Of a stretch of DNA of 34,262 nucleotides, positions 15,915 to 24,738 are shown piece by piece. The first letter of the stretch is position 1. Each line of letters begins with the position of its first letter. Source of the stretch: Clostridia bacterium (GTDB lineage: Bacteria > Bacillota > Clostridia > Oscillospirales > Acutalibacteraceae); the NCBI GenBank assembly GCA_017480115.1, contig JAFVBH010000040.1, forward strand, positions 1 to 34,262, in the 5' to 3' direction. The notes beneath the pieces were generated by a model. That model did not search any database. It saw only the letters and a program-made list of their open reading frames with translations, and was not told where the DNA came from. The translations under genes were made by a program, and so were the position numbers.

Positions 15915-16234
15915 ACCTTCCACTCCCTGTCGAGGCGAAGCAGCAGATTAACGGTATTCCAAACCTGCTGTCCCGCCTGTACGTTATCACCGAAAAAGCC
16001 CCCGGTGGAACCGTCCCGGCTCTCGTAAAAATGCGACGCCAACATCACAACCGCCTGCACCGTTGTCGGCGGCATGGGGCGTTTTCGATAGGCGCCGTCA
16101 GGGATGTGCTGATATCTTTCGGCATAGGAAACAGCGGCGGTGATGTATGCTTCGATCAAATCATCATCCTCGCTGTGTTCCAGTATGAGGTTCTGCTTGA
16201 CCTTATCGAGCAGATCGCGCTGTGGATTCATCAC
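15911..16234 (-). CDS. head-tail connector protein (HK97 gp6-like)
   Basis: 107 residues; GTG at 16234 or ATG at 16231 (GGGAGG 9-12 nt upstream). Helical protein with LLDKVKQNLILEH, DDLIEAYITAAVSYAERY and VVMLASHFYESRDG, the usual pattern of gp6-like connector proteins that form a ring beneath the portal. It follows the capsid gene directly and overlaps the head-closure start. Confidence 0.88.
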   Translation of the reverse strand: MMNPQRDLLDKVKQNLILEHSEDDDLIEAYITAAVSYAERYQHIPDGAYRKRPMPPTTVQAVVMLASHFYESRDGSTGGFFGDNVQAGQQVWNTVNLLLRLDREWKV

Positions 16235-16252
16235 CGCCGTTTACCTCCCGGA

Positions 16253-17470
16253 TCAGCCGCCGCTGGCAGCGGAGCCTTTCTGCTGAAGAACCTTGATTGC
16301 TTCGGGCAGAATCAGCTTGCCGTCGACGCGCTGATTGCCGATAAAACCGACCTGACCCGTTGCGGCATACAGCTCGTTCAAACGTTTGAAGGTACGCCCC
16401 TGACGATCCGCGATCCAGTAATACCCGAAGTCACCGAACGCGATGCTCTTTGCGCCGGAAGCGGCAGTGGGCATAAATGGCGAAGTGATCACTTCACAAC
16501 CGAGGATTTTGTTGGGTGTCCCCGCAACGAGAGAGGGTTCCCAGAGGTACTGCCCCTGGCTGTCCTTGAGTTTGCGAAGCGCAGATACGGTTGTGTCGTT
16601 CAGCAGCCATTTCGCTTTCTTGCGGTAAGGAACACGAAGCGAGTAGTAGAGGTCGATCACCTCGTCGGCAGTAATCGCTGTAGCGGATGCCGCCGTTACG
16701 CCGATTTCAGCACCGCCGGTTTTGGCAAGAATGCCTGTCGGCTTTCCGGCGCCGTCACCGGTGAAAAACGCCTCTTCCTCTTTTGTGCCGAGTCTGCGGC
16801 CGAATTCGTTGGAGATATAGGTCTCAAGATCGAATGCGGAATCGTTGAGCAGCTCCTCGGAAACCTTGATGAGCGTTCCGAGCTTGTATGCACCGAGAGA
16901 AATCTGACCGAAGGTGTCATCGCTCTCACCGTAGCTTCCTTCCTCATCGATCCACGCCGCGCTGCCTTTGGAAGCGACCACGGGAATTTTGCGGTCGCCG
17001 CTGTTGGAATGGATGACAGTTGCGATCTGACGGAAGAAGTTCTCTTCCTCCAACGCCTGCACGAGCGTTTTTTCAAACTCGTCGGGGACAAGGAATCCGC
17101 CTTCGGTATCCGTGCCGACCTGCAGGGCATTGACGATAGACGAATCCGGGTATTTGGTACGCATCGCGTTCCAGAAGTTTCTTTTGTATTCATCGGTTGC
17201 GCGACCGGTTTTCGTTTCGGCCTTTGTGCCCGCGGGTTTGCTTGTGAGCGGTTCGGCGGTCGGTGCGCTCATCTCACGCTCAAAAGCGTTCAGACGCTCC
17301 TGTCGGTCGATTTCTTTGCCGAGATCGACGATCTCCTTTTCCATCCGCTCGTAGGTTTCCGTGTCCTCTGCGGAAAGAACGCCGTTTTCGCCGCGACGCT
17401 CATCCAGAAAGGCCTTTGCCTGTTCCCAGGTCTTTGCGCGTTTGGTACGCAGTTCATTGACAGTATTCAT
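16253..17470 (-). CDS. major capsid protein, HK97 fold, with N-terminal delta domain
   Basis: 405 residues from the ATG at 17470 (GGAGG 7 nt upstream; the ATG at 17476 is too close to it). Residues 1-75 are a charged coiled coil (ELRTKRAKTWEQAKAFL), the delta/scaffold domain that the phage protease removes. After an Ala/Thr/Lys-rich linker the HK97 core begins near RATDEYKRNFW, with the hallmark ALQVGTDTEGGFLVPDEF and FTGDGAGKPTGIL and the C-terminal ATGQVGFIGNQRVDGKLI. The gene is preceded by the protease and portal genes. Very firm. Confidence 0.96.
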   Translation of the reverse strand: MNTVNELRTKRAKTWEQAKAFLDERRGENGVLSAEDTETYERMEKEIVDLGKEIDRQERLNAFEREMSAPTAEPLTSKPAGTKAETKTGRATDEYKRNFWNAMRTKYPDSSIVNALQVGTDTEGGFLVPDEFEKTLVQALEEENFFRQIATVIHSNSGDRKIPVVASKGSAAWIDEEGSYGESDDTFGQISLGAYKLGTLIKVSEELLNDSAFDLETYISNEFGRRLGTKEEEAFFTGDGAGKPTGILAKTGGAEIGVTAASATAITADEVIDLYYSLRVPYRKKAKWLLNDTTVSALRKLKDSQGQYLWEPSLVAGTPNKILGCEVITSPFMPTAASGAKSIAFGDFGYYWIADRQGRTFKRLNELYAATGQVGFIGNQRVDGKLILPEAIKVLQQKGSAASGG

Positions 17471-17485
17471 TTTCATTCCTCCATG

Positions 17486-18292
17486 TTATGGTTTTATAAG
17501 GTTCAGCCGTCCGAGCAGTTCATCGAAAGAACGGCCGGGGTTGACTACCGGTTCCTCCTGCGGAATGCGCTGCGATGCGCTCACGGTGGAATCGGTCATT
17601 GCGGGTTCGCGTTCGTTAATGGGCGCGGGATGCGGTTTAATCTTTGCACTGATTTTGTTTAACAGCGCATTTTCTGCCGCTTTGCCCGAAAACGCATAAG
17701 CGGGAATCTCAGCAACGGTTTTTTCGTCTTTGAGAATGTCATCGGCAAAGCCAAGCTCAACCGCTTTATATGCGTTCATCCACGTTTCGGCATCCATCAA
17801 ATGAGAGAGTTTCGCTCTGGATTGTCCGGTCTTGATTTCATAGGCGTTGATGATGCTTTCTTTCACTTCGTCAAGCATTTCAATCGCTTTCTGCATTTCG
17901 GCATGGTCGCCGAATGCAAGCGTCATGGGATTGTGAATCATCATCAATGCGGTCGGAGCCATGAGAACGGTTGTCCCCGCCATGGCAATGACGGACGCAG
18001 CAGACGCCGCAACGCCGTCAATTTTTACTGTGACGTTGCCTTTGTAGTCCATCAGCATCGAATAAATCTGACTGGCAGCGACGCAATCGCCGCCGGGAGA
18101 ATTGATCCAGATGGTAACGTCGCCCTCACCGGAAAACAGCTCATCTCTGAACATTTTCGGCGTTACGTCATCGTCAAACCAGCTTTCCTCTGCAATCGTA
18201 CCGTACAGCTCAAGGACTCTCTCTGCGGACTCGCCGTTTTCTGTTTGATGGTTCGTCCACTTCCAGAACTTCTTCTTCGTTTTGGGATTCAT
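17486..18292 (-). CDS. ClpP-like head maturation protease
   Basis: 268 residues from the ATG at 18292 (AAAGGAGG 12 nt upstream); it overlaps the portal 3' end by 83 nt. The ClpP/S14-type core is intact: INSPGGD at 63-69, catalytic Ser97 in GVAASAAS and His120 in MMIHNP, with a likely Asp in the following helix. It would clip the capsid delta domain during head maturation. The C-terminal 70 residues are Pro/Glu-rich and end in FDELLGRLNLI, probably a capsid-binding tail. Confidence 0.95.
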   Translation of the reverse strand: MNPKTKKKFWKWTNHQTENGESAERVLELYGTIAEESWFDDDVTPKMFRDELFSGEGDVTIWINSPGGDCVAASQIYSMLMDYKGNVTVKIDGVAASAASVIAMAGTTVLMAPTALMMIHNPMTLAFGDHAEMQKAIEMLDEVKESIINAYEIKTGQSRAKLSHLMDAETWMNAYKAVELGFADDILKDEKTVAEIPAYAFSGKAAENALLNKISAKIKPHPAPINEREPAMTDSTVSASQRIPQEEPVVNPGRSFDELLGRLNLIKP

Positions 18293-19553
18293 CGGGTTCG
18301 TATTCCTCCTTTGCTTCAGAATTTGTATTTGCAAAAGCGCCTGCTTTGTCAAGCGGCAGCATATTGCCGTTTATGAGATACAGATCGCCGCCCTCTTCCG
18401 GGGGAATGCGCTCAAGGTTTTCAAGCTCGCGGATGTCATTCGCACTCATCCAGCCGTTCTGCCTTGCGGTCGCATAACCGCTCATGCGGCTGGCGTAATC
18501 CCCGCGAAGCAGCCCCTCCACATTGAATTTCAGAAAATACTCCTTTTTCTCATCCTGTGAGAGAAGGGCGCGCATCAGGGATTGCTCCCAACGGATTACC
18601 CATGGGTCGAGCGTGTATTTCACGAATTCAAGCGATTGCTGCTCAATATTTGAAAAGCTCGACTTTTCGAGATCGCCGACCATATGCGGCGGAACACGAA
18701 AAATTCGAGCGATTTCATTGATTTGGAATTTACGCGTTTCAAGAAACTGTGCCTGTTCGGGGGATATGGAAATCGGCGTGTACTTCATGCCTTCTTCCAA
18801 AACCGCGATGCGGTTCGCGTTACCGCTACCGCCGAACGTATTCTGCCAGCTTTCCCGTACACGCTGCGGGTCCTTGATTGTGCCTGGATGTTCAAGTACG
18901 CCGCCCGGTTGGGCTCCGTTTGCAAAGAACTTTGCGCCGTATTCTTCCGTGGCGATGGCAAGACCAATTGCGTTTTTAGCCATCGCAATGGGGCTGTATC
19001 CGACAAGACCGTCAAATCCAAGTCCCGGTATGTGCAGCACGTCCGACGGGGAAAGAATAACGCGCGATCCTTTCATCGTTGGGGCTTCTTCGCTTGTTCG
19101 GCTGTAGCTGTAGTAAAGCTGTCCCTTGTCGTCACGATCCACTTCCATTTTGTTTGGCATCAGTGGATAGAGCGCGAGAACTTCACCTTTGCCGTTACGG
19201 ATGATTTGCGCGTAGGCGTTACCCCAAAGGAGCAGGTGTGTCATCAGCGTTTCCCGAAAACAGAATGAAGTCATCTCCGGGTTCGGCTCGTCGTGCAACA
19301 GCAGATACAACGGATGGTCGATTGCTTTTTCCTTGCCGCCATTTTCGGTGTAACGGTAGAGGTGTAACGGTAATCCCGCAATCGCCTCCGCCAGAATACG
19401 AACGCAACTGTAAACGGCGGTCATCTGCATGGCGGACCGTTCTGTCACGGATTTCCCCGCCGTTGTTCCGCCCATCATAAACGAATAGGCCGAACCCGCA
19501 GTTCGGTTTTGGGGCTTGTCGCGTGAACGGAACAGACCTGTAAATATGCTCAT
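18210..19553 (-). CDS. portal protein, HK97 family
   Basis: 447 residues, ATG at 19553 with AAAGGAG upstream. The phage portal signature is clear: SAMQMTAVYSCVRILAEAIA near the N-terminus, DVLHIPGLGFDGLVGYSP in the middle, and KFQINEIARIFRVPPHMVG, the conserved clip/wing pattern. The C-terminus is acidic then basic and overlaps the protease gene. It forms the dodecameric DNA entry ring. A strong intrinsic terminator lies just upstream, after the inserted 148-residue gene. Confidence 0.96.
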   Translation of the reverse strand: MSIFTGLFRSRDKPQNRTAGSAYSFMMGGTTAGKSVTERSAMQMTAVYSCVRILAEAIAGLPLHLYRYTENGGKEKAIDHPLYLLLHDEPNPEMTSFCFRETLMTHLLLWGNAYAQIIRNGKGEVLALYPLMPNKMEVDRDDKGQLYYSYSRTSEEAPTMKGSRVILSPSDVLHIPGLGFDGLVGYSPIAMAKNAIGLAIATEEYGAKFFANGAQPGGVLEHPGTIKDPQRVRESWQNTFGGSGNANRIAVLEEGMKYTPISISPEQAQFLETRKFQINEIARIFRVPPHMVGDLEKSSFSNIEQQSLEFVKYTLDPWVIRWEQSLMRALLSQDEKKEYFLKFNVEGLLRGDYASRMSGYATARQNGWMSANDIRELENLERIPPEEGGDLYLINGNMLPLDKAGAFANTNSEAKEEYEPDESQNEEEVLEVDEPSNRKRRVRRESP

Positions 19554-19584
19554 TTCTGTAAATCAGCTCCTTTACTGAGGAATC

Positions 19585-19606
19585 AAAAAAGGAGCCTTTC
19601 GGCTCC
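19585..19606 (-). terminator. strong intrinsic terminator between the inserted gene and the portal gene
   Basis: On the minus strand GGAGCC-GAAA-GGCTCC is followed directly by TTTTTT (19590-19585). It ends the 148-residue gene transcript and would block read-through from terminase into portal unless antitermination acts. Confidence 0.88.
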
Positions 19607-19628
19607 GTGGGGGTTGGTTGTTTTGTTC

Positions 19629-20075
19629 TTAAAGGGTAAACCGAAGGGCAAGGTGAATTCTTTCTTCATTGTTCCAACCGTCGTTGGTGGTGAAGGTTTC
19701 CGGTCCTTCAAGTCTGACGCCTTCTTTTGCGAATTCGTGGATGCTTTCCATCAGCGCGGTGGAGGTATCGGTGAAAAGGAATGTTTTAACCCCGGCCTCC
19801 CGCAGGCAGGCGACAAAATCGTGAATGTCTTTCGTCCAAAGGTGGTCGGTGGCTATAAAAGTGTCCGCTTCGGGATTCCAAGCTCTGACAGCCTCAAGCT
19901 CGCCGCTGTTGAGGGGGCAGGTCATCTGATAGAGTTGTTCGCTGATCGCCTGTCTTGCTTCCCGGTTGCGCCAATCGATGGCATCCTTTCGTTTCTGAAG
20001 TTCGTGACGTTCCTCGAAGTATCTCTCGGCGAGGGCATTCTTTTCTGTGAAGAAGGTGTTGATTTTGTCTGTCAT
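19629..20075 (-). CDS. small accessory protein inserted between terminase and portal
   Basis: 148 residues, ATG at 20075 with AAAGGAGC upstream. The N-terminal 45 residues are charged and helical (FFTEKNALAERYFEERHELQ). The C-terminal half is alpha/beta (HDFVACLREAGVKTFLFTD, then ALMESIHEFAKEGVRLEG). No signal or membrane segment. I do not recognise a function. The gene has its own copy of the dispersed promoter element upstream and its own terminator downstream, and so behaves as a self-contained moron within the packaging/head genes. Confidence 0.8.
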   Translation of the reverse strand: MTDKINTFFTEKNALAERYFEERHELQKRKDAIDWRNREARQAISEQLYQMTCPLNSGELEAVRAWNPEADTFIATDHLWTKDIHDFVACLREAGVKTFLFTDTSTALMESIHEFAKEGVRLEGPETFTTNDGWNNEERIHLALRFTL

Positions 20076-20107
20076 TTTGTGTTCGCTCCTTTTCTTTTGG
20101 TAGCTGT

Positions 20108-20192
20108 ATATTAACTCTAAAACACATATATATCCAGTTGTTTATCGTCATATACTGCACAAAGATACGGAGCGGAAACTGTGTATCTTACA
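20108..20192 (-). promoter_or_regulatory. dispersed promoter element, copy 1
   Basis: Minus strand: -10 TAATAT (20108-20113), 17 nt, -35 TGGATA (20131-20136), 21 nt, CACA at 20158-20161, 18 nt, TGTG at 20180-20183. Lies 32 nt upstream of the 148-residue gene. The ACTGGATATAT core is intact. Confidence 0.7.
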
Positions 20193-20194
20193 GA

Positions 20195-21793
20195 CTATAT
20201 AAACAGGAGCCCCCGGTTATCATAGACCGATTCGCTTGTATCATTTCCGCAGCGAATTGCTCGATCAAGCGCCATAACTGTAGCGACAGCACCGTCAATC
20301 TTTTCGGTTGATTTTTCCTTGTCCGGCTTTATATTCCCCGCGGGATCGGTGCGGATGTAGATGTTATCCATCATCCACCGAAGAACGGGGTGCCCGCCAT
20401 GAGCGACGTTTTCCTCCAGAACAAGTTTCATCAATTCTTTTGTAGGCGGGGACATATCCTTAAAGCCCTGTCCGAACGGCACGACAGTAAAGCCCATGCC
20501 CTCAAGGTTCTGCACCATCTGCACAGCACCCCAACGGTCAAAGGCGATTTCCCGAATATTAAAACGGTCGCCGAGGCGTTCGATGAACTTTTCGATATAA
20601 CCGTAATGTACGACATTTCCCTCCGTGGTTTGAAGATAACCCTGCCGTTCCCACAGATCATACGGCACATGATCCCGTCGAACGCGAATGTCTACGTTTT
20701 CTTCCGGTATCCAAAAATACGGGAGGATCACATATTTGTCATCCTCATCAGCGGGAGGAAAAACAAGGACAAAAGCGGTAATATCTGTAGTGGAAGAAAG
20801 ATCAAGACCACCGTAACATACATGCCCCTCCAATTCATCCTCTCGCACAGCGAAATCGCATTTGTCCCATTTTTCCATCGGCATCCAGCGCACAGCCTGT
20901 TTCACCCATTGATTGAGTCGTAACTGGCGGAAACTATTCTCTTCCGCAGGGTTTTGTTTCGCGGATTCACAGGCGGCGCGCACTTTGTCGATGCCAACCG
21001 TAACGCCGAGAGAGGGATTCGCTTTCTTCCAGACCTTTGGATCTGTCCAATCGTCCGCTTCATCCGCACCATATATGACAGGATAAAAGGTCGGATCGAT
21101 CTTTCTGCCTTCCAGAATGTCTTTCGCTTTCTGGTGGGTTTCGTAACAGATGGAATGCGTATCGGTGCCGGCTGTCGTTATCAGGAAATACAACGGCTGC
21201 ATTCGTGCATCACCGGAGCCTTTTGTCATAACATCAAAGAGCTTCCGGTTGGGCTGTGTGTGCAGCTCATCGAACACAACGCCGTGGATATTAAATCCGT
21301 GCTTGGAGTACGCTTCAGCGGAGAGTACCTGATAGAAGCTGTTTGTGGGAATATATACGATGCGTTTTGTCGCGGTCAATATTTTTACCCGTTTGGAGAG
21401 CGCGGGACACATCCGCACCATATCGGCGGCAACCTCAAAAACGATGGATGCCTGCTGACGGTCTGCGGCGCATCCGTACACCTCGGCGCGTTCTTCACCG
21501 TCGCCGCAGCAGAGCAGTAGCGCAACGGCGGCTGCAAGTTCACTTTTCCCCATCTTCTTCGGTATTTCGATGTATGCGGTATTGAACTGACGGTATCCAT
21601 TCGGTTTCAGAATGCCAAACAAATCACGGATGATCTGTTCCTGCCAATCGAGGAGCTTGAACGGTTTTCCCGCCCACGTTCCTTTGGTATGACTCAGGCA
21701 TTCAATAAAGCTGACAGCATAATCGGCGGCGGCTTTATTGTAGACGGAATCCTTCGCCATGAACTTTGAGGGAATGAATTTTTTGCGCGGCAT
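20195..21793 (-). CDS. terminase large subunit
   Basis: 532 residues, ATG at 21793 with AGGAGG 8 nt upstream inside the end of the preceding gene. Packaging ATPase: Walker A-like IEIPKKMGKSEL (75-86, deviant P-loop as in many terminases), Walker B VVFDELH (172-178), coupling motif near LITTAGT (205-211). The nuclease domain begins with GGLDLSSTTD (D331) and has AFDRWGAVQM further on. It cuts concatemeric DNA and pumps it through the portal. Unusually, no small terminase gene lies next to it: the neighbours upstream are Ig-like proteins. Confidence 0.95.
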   Translation of the reverse strand: MPRKKFIPSKFMAKDSVYNKAAADYAVSFIECLSHTKGTWAGKPFKLLDWQEQIIRDLFGILKPNGYRQFNTAYIEIPKKMGKSELAAAVALLLCCGDGEERAEVYGCAADRQQASIVFEVAADMVRMCPALSKRVKILTATKRIVYIPTNSFYQVLSAEAYSKHGFNIHGVVFDELHTQPNRKLFDVMTKGSGDARMQPLYFLITTAGTDTHSICYETHQKAKDILEGRKIDPTFYPVIYGADEADDWTDPKVWKKANPSLGVTVGIDKVRAACESAKQNPAEENSFRQLRLNQWVKQAVRWMPMEKWDKCDFAVREDELEGHVCYGGLDLSSTTDITAFVLVFPPADEDDKYVILPYFWIPEENVDIRVRRDHVPYDLWERQGYLQTTEGNVVHYGYIEKFIERLGDRFNIREIAFDRWGAVQMVQNLEGMGFTVVPFGQGFKDMSPPTKELMKLVLEENVAHGGHPVLRWMMDNIYIRTDPAGNIKPDKEKSTEKIDGAVATVMALDRAIRCGNDTSESVYDNRGLLFI

Positions 21794-21796
21794 TCC

Positions 21797-23164
21797 TTAT
21801 GCCTCCTGGAAGCCGACCGCGATAATATATCCCTGTCCGGCATTTGCAGGATTTGGATTGACCGAAACTGAAATAATCGGGGGCTGGTATTTCTTTTCCC
21901 ATTTGGCGTATAAAGTGAGGGAAGCCGTGGGGGTATATGCGTCTCCGGCATTACCGATCTTTGTCGTATATGCGCTGTCGGAATACCACCCCATTAAATT
22001 GTAACCGGGCCGATAGGTTTCCGGGAGGGTAATGCTTGGAAATGTCCATTCTGCTTTCAGCGTGACGGTTTCATTTTTTGTTGTAAGCGCCATGATTTCC
22101 GTACCGTTGGGATATACGCCTCTTTGTGTACCAACAGCCGAGCGGCCTTCGCTTTTGCCCGACGTATGAAAGTGTTGCACCAATTTGTATTTCCGGTATT
22201 TGAAAGTTTGATGCAAATCCTGATAAGTGTTTGCATAATATGGCGCGTCAAAAGTTTCCCCTCTGTATTTTGTGCCGCTGTAGACAATGTCGTTTGCATC
22301 GGAAAACCCTCTGAATGCGGGTTTTGTTCCAAGCGACACACATCCCGTTCCACCGCAAGCATCAAAGCGAACGATATGCTCTCTCGAAAAAGCATTATTC
22401 AGCGTGACATTTTCGGTCAGAGTCGTCTGAATCGCGGCCATACTTCCCGCTGTTGCACCATTTCCGTCAAAGGCAATGGTATAAGCGTTTATCGGGAGAA
22501 AGATAGCGGTGTAATCCGCTGTTCTTGTAACGGTTATTGTTCGGTTCGGAGAAATATTTCCGTCGGACCAATGAGAAAAGATGTATCCATTGGCCGCTGT
22601 CGCCGTCAAGTTTACTCTTGTTCCTTTTTCGTAAGACCCCGCACCGGTTACGCTTCCTGCACCCGAAGTGCGCACCGCAATGGTGTACATTCTCGGCTCA
22701 TAAACAATTTTTACTCGGAATGTTCTTGCACAGCAGTAACTCGTTATACCCTTGTGCAGAAGTTTGATATATGCCTGTACCCGGCTGTTATTGACCATTG
22801 CCGCTGTGCTGAGCGAGGAAGTTTGCGTTGAGTTTTGCCCGTTATATTTCAAGGCAACAGTATCGTTGCTTCCTTCTGTGCCATCCGCTTTTACGGAATG
22901 GCAGATCAGATCTGCCGCAAGAAATGCGCTGCTCGTCCATGCGTTCCATTGCAGTTCAATGGAGGAGATCGAAGCGGCGTCAATGGGAGTATAATTACTG
23001 TTCGCACCGAAGGTCAAATATCCTTCTTTGTAATATGCGTATGCTTTGCCGGAACTGTTGTTATCAACACGAAGTGTGGCGCTTTCAATCGTTCCGCTAC
23101 CTACAAGACGGGACAAGTCACTGTTGCTTGCCGCCTGACAATTCCACGTTACTGTTTTTGCCAT
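21797..23164 (-). CDS. phage surface/adhesin-like protein with InlB-type and Listeria-Bacteroides repeats
   Basis: 455 residues, ATG at 23164. Residues 1-160 are a beta-rich domain of unknown type. About 160-230 match a bacterial InlB B-like repeat (TATAANGYIFSHWSDGN). About 230-435 carry Flg_new-like repeats (TIAFDGNGATAGS; GYNLMGWYSD and LTLYAKWEKK). The last 25 residues (PPIISVSVNPNPANAGQGY) share a motif with the Ig-like protein at 23721. No signal peptide, so it is more likely a virion decoration or fibre than a secreted protein. It is the last of four overlapping surface-protein genes before terminase. Confidence 0.65.
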   Translation of the reverse strand: MAKTVTWNCQAASNSDLSRLVGSGTIESATLRVDNNSSGKAYAYYKEGYLTFGANSNYTPIDAASISSIELQWNAWTSSAFLAADLICHSVKADGTEGSNDTVALKYNGQNSTQTSSLSTAAMVNNSRVQAYIKLLHKGITSYCCARTFRVKIVYEPRMYTIAVRTSGAGSVTGAGSYEKGTRVNLTATAANGYIFSHWSDGNISPNRTITVTRTADYTAIFLPINAYTIAFDGNGATAGSMAAIQTTLTENVTLNNAFSREHIVRFDACGGTGCVSLGTKPAFRGFSDANDIVYSGTKYRGETFDAPYYANTYQDLHQTFKYRKYKLVQHFHTSGKSEGRSAVGTQRGVYPNGTEIMALTTKNETVTLKAEWTFPSITLPETYRPGYNLMGWYSDSAYTTKIGNAGDAYTPTASLTLYAKWEKKYQPPIISVSVNPNPANAGQGYIIAVGFQEA

Positions 23165-23167
23165 AAA

Positions 23168-23443
23168 TCACACCACCCGTATGTTTAATCTTTCTTTTAC
23201 GATTTCCGGCGCGATTCTCGCCGTGAGCTCAAAAATATATTTTCCCTCATTCATAAGCGGGACAAGAGAAATAATTGTTTGACCGTCGATTTCCGATTTG
23301 CCAAAGTCAATTGTGTGTTCGGTCTGTGGGTCTTTCAATTCCCATTTTGCCCATGCAATCACAACCGTTTCCTCCGGTTTGTTGCTTTGCGCTTTGTATT
23401 CAATTCTGCGAACTTCGCCGGCTTCAAACTGAAGATTTAACAA
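23168..23443 (-). CDS. small beta-rich protein of the Ig-like module
   Basis: About 91 residues. The likely start is a TTG at 23443, 9 nt after GAGG; a TTG at 23449 is the alternative. Beta-rich, with VVIAWAKWELKDP and a C-terminal YIFELTARIAPEIVKERLNI, resembling small phage proteins found next to Big_3_4-type proteins. The start overlaps the preceding stop and the stop is 4 nt before the next ATG, so the four genes are coupled. Probably a virion accessory; function unknown. Confidence 0.6.
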   Translation of the reverse strand: MLNLQFEAGEVRRIEYKAQSNKPEETVVIAWAKWELKDPQTEHTIDFGKSEIDGQTIISLVPLMNEGKYIFELTARIAPEIVKERLNIRVV

Positions 23444-23724
23444 TTGCAATCACCTCGAAACTTAAGTTCCACAGCCGGGGGCTGCAGCCAAAGCACATAC
23501 GGCTGTGGTTTCAGAATAAGGCGGGCACGACCGGAATGCATATACAAAATTCCCGTCCAGAATGCGGTTGCTCCGCAGGTGTTTTGCGCATATATTTCAG
23601 CGGCATATTCGCCATCCTTTATATCGGGAGGCACATTCGCATACCAAAGACCGTCATCGCCCCTCAGATATTCAAGGGCAAGGTTGTCAGCCTTGCCCCA
23701 TACCCGCACAATTTCGTTTCTCAC
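23437..23724 (-). CDS. small Ig-like (Big_3_4-like) phage protein
   Basis: 95 residues with a GTG start at 23724 that overlaps the upstream stop as GTGA. The pattern IVRVWGKADNLALEYLRGDD, DGEYAAEIYAQNTCG and FWTGILYMHSGRARL resembles the Big_3_4-like domain seen in Clostridia phage proteins. The C-terminus is PQPYVLWLQPPAVELKF and ends with two Cys. It belongs to the coupled module upstream of terminase and is likely to be displayed on the virion (inference). Confidence 0.65.
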   Translation of the reverse strand: MRNEIVRVWGKADNLALEYLRGDDGLWYANVPPDIKDGEYAAEIYAQNTCGATAFWTGILYMHSGRARLILKPQPYVLWLQPPAVELKFRGDCNC

Positions 23725-24668
23725 TGCACCTCAACCCGAATCGTATAGGTTGCCCCGTGGTCGATGGGGTTCGGTTCAATGACGACGCTGCTGATAACGG
23801 GAACGCCCGTGCTGTAGTAGAAGTTTCTGGTGATCGTAGTTTTGGTGCCGCCCTTGTCGGCAGCGGTCACGATCAATTCCTGATCGCCCTCTTCAAACAG
23901 CTCGATGTCCTTAGTGAAAGTACCGTCCTCATTCAGCGCAACGATGCCCATATCCCTGCCGTTCAGCGTCAGCCTCACGGATACAGGAACGCTTGTTGCA
24001 TCGTTTGTGGAACCCTCAACCGTAAGCGTCGAACTTGCCGTAGCAAGACCATCCACGGGGGAAGTAACCGATAGTTCGGGCGGTGTAGAGTCGCATACGC
24101 AGGATACCGCGACCGCATCTGCAGCGTTGCCGTCGTTATCCGAGACATTCGCCGTGAACGTGTAATGCCCGTCGGACAGGATTTTTTCTGCGGGAGGCGT
24201 GTAAGTCAATCTGTAACCGCCATCAATTTCGACAACTTCAAAGTCATCGGCGCGAAGCGTCTGATCCTCCGTAATTTCAATGGAAAAGGAATCCAGGTCA
24301 ACGCCGGAGAAACCGGACTCCTGCCCGACGTTATCAAGCAGCGTGATATCGAGGAACTGATCTTCCGCTTTCGTGATATACTGACCGTTGGTCGGGTAGT
24401 TGATCTTGATCTGCGGTTTTACACGTTCTTTGACTATGAACTTGCAGTTCTCCCCAATGTCCCCCTCGGTCTGATCGGATACGGAGGTCGTTTCCCCCGT
24501 TTCATAAGTCGCGGTTACCGTGACCGGATAATAGCCGCCGTCCAGGGGGAACGATGAAGCGGTCGGCGCGACGCCTGTTGCTTCGTATTTCCCGGACTCA
24601 CTGTTGTAGGTCAATGTGAGCGTTGCCCCGTTGATAACGGCGACAACCGATTTGATTGTGTCTGTCAT
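23721..24668 (-). CDS. multi-domain Ig-like phage protein
   Basis: 315 residues, ATG at 24668 with AAAAAGGAGC upstream. About three Ig-like beta-sandwich domains: residues 1-85 (GYYPVTVTATYETGE), 85-195 (KINYPTNGQYITKAED, DGHYTFTANVSDNDGN) and 195-290 (PPELSVTSPVDG, EEGDQELIVTAADKGG). The C-terminal PVISSVVIEPNPIDHGATY resembles the end of the protein at 21797. Such domains on phage capsids or tails bind carbohydrate or mucin weakly. A terminator separates this gene from the small genes upstream. Confidence 0.7.
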   Translation of the reverse strand: MTDTIKSVVAVINGATLTLTYNSESGKYEATGVAPTASSFPLDGGYYPVTVTATYETGETTSVSDQTEGDIGENCKFIVKERVKPQIKINYPTNGQYITKAEDQFLDITLLDNVGQESGFSGVDLDSFSIEITEDQTLRADDFEVVEIDGGYRLTYTPPAEKILSDGHYTFTANVSDNDGNAADAVAVSCVCDSTPPELSVTSPVDGLATASSTLTVEGSTNDATSVPVSVRLTLNGRDMGIVALNEDGTFTKDIELFEEGDQELIVTAADKGGTKTTITRNFYYSTGVPVISSVVIEPNPIDHGATYTIRVEVQ

Positions 24669-24698
24669 TCAGAATTGCTCCTTTTTTGTTTTTGTATC

Positions 24699-24720
24699 AA
24701 AAAAAGACGCCGAAGCGCCT
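24699..24720 (-). terminator. intrinsic terminator between small genes and the Ig-like module
   Basis: On the minus strand AGGCGC-TTCG-GCGTCT followed by a run of T (24705-24699). It ends the transcript from dispersed promoter copy 2 after the DUF6900-like gene. Confidence 0.8.
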
Positions 24721-24738
24721 TTTCCCGTTCTGTATTTG

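Noticed and set aside
15890..17662. 590-codon plus-strand open frame opposite capsid and connector genes
   Set aside because: It is antisense to the clearly recognised capsid gene; the long frame follows from GC-rich codon use on the other strand.
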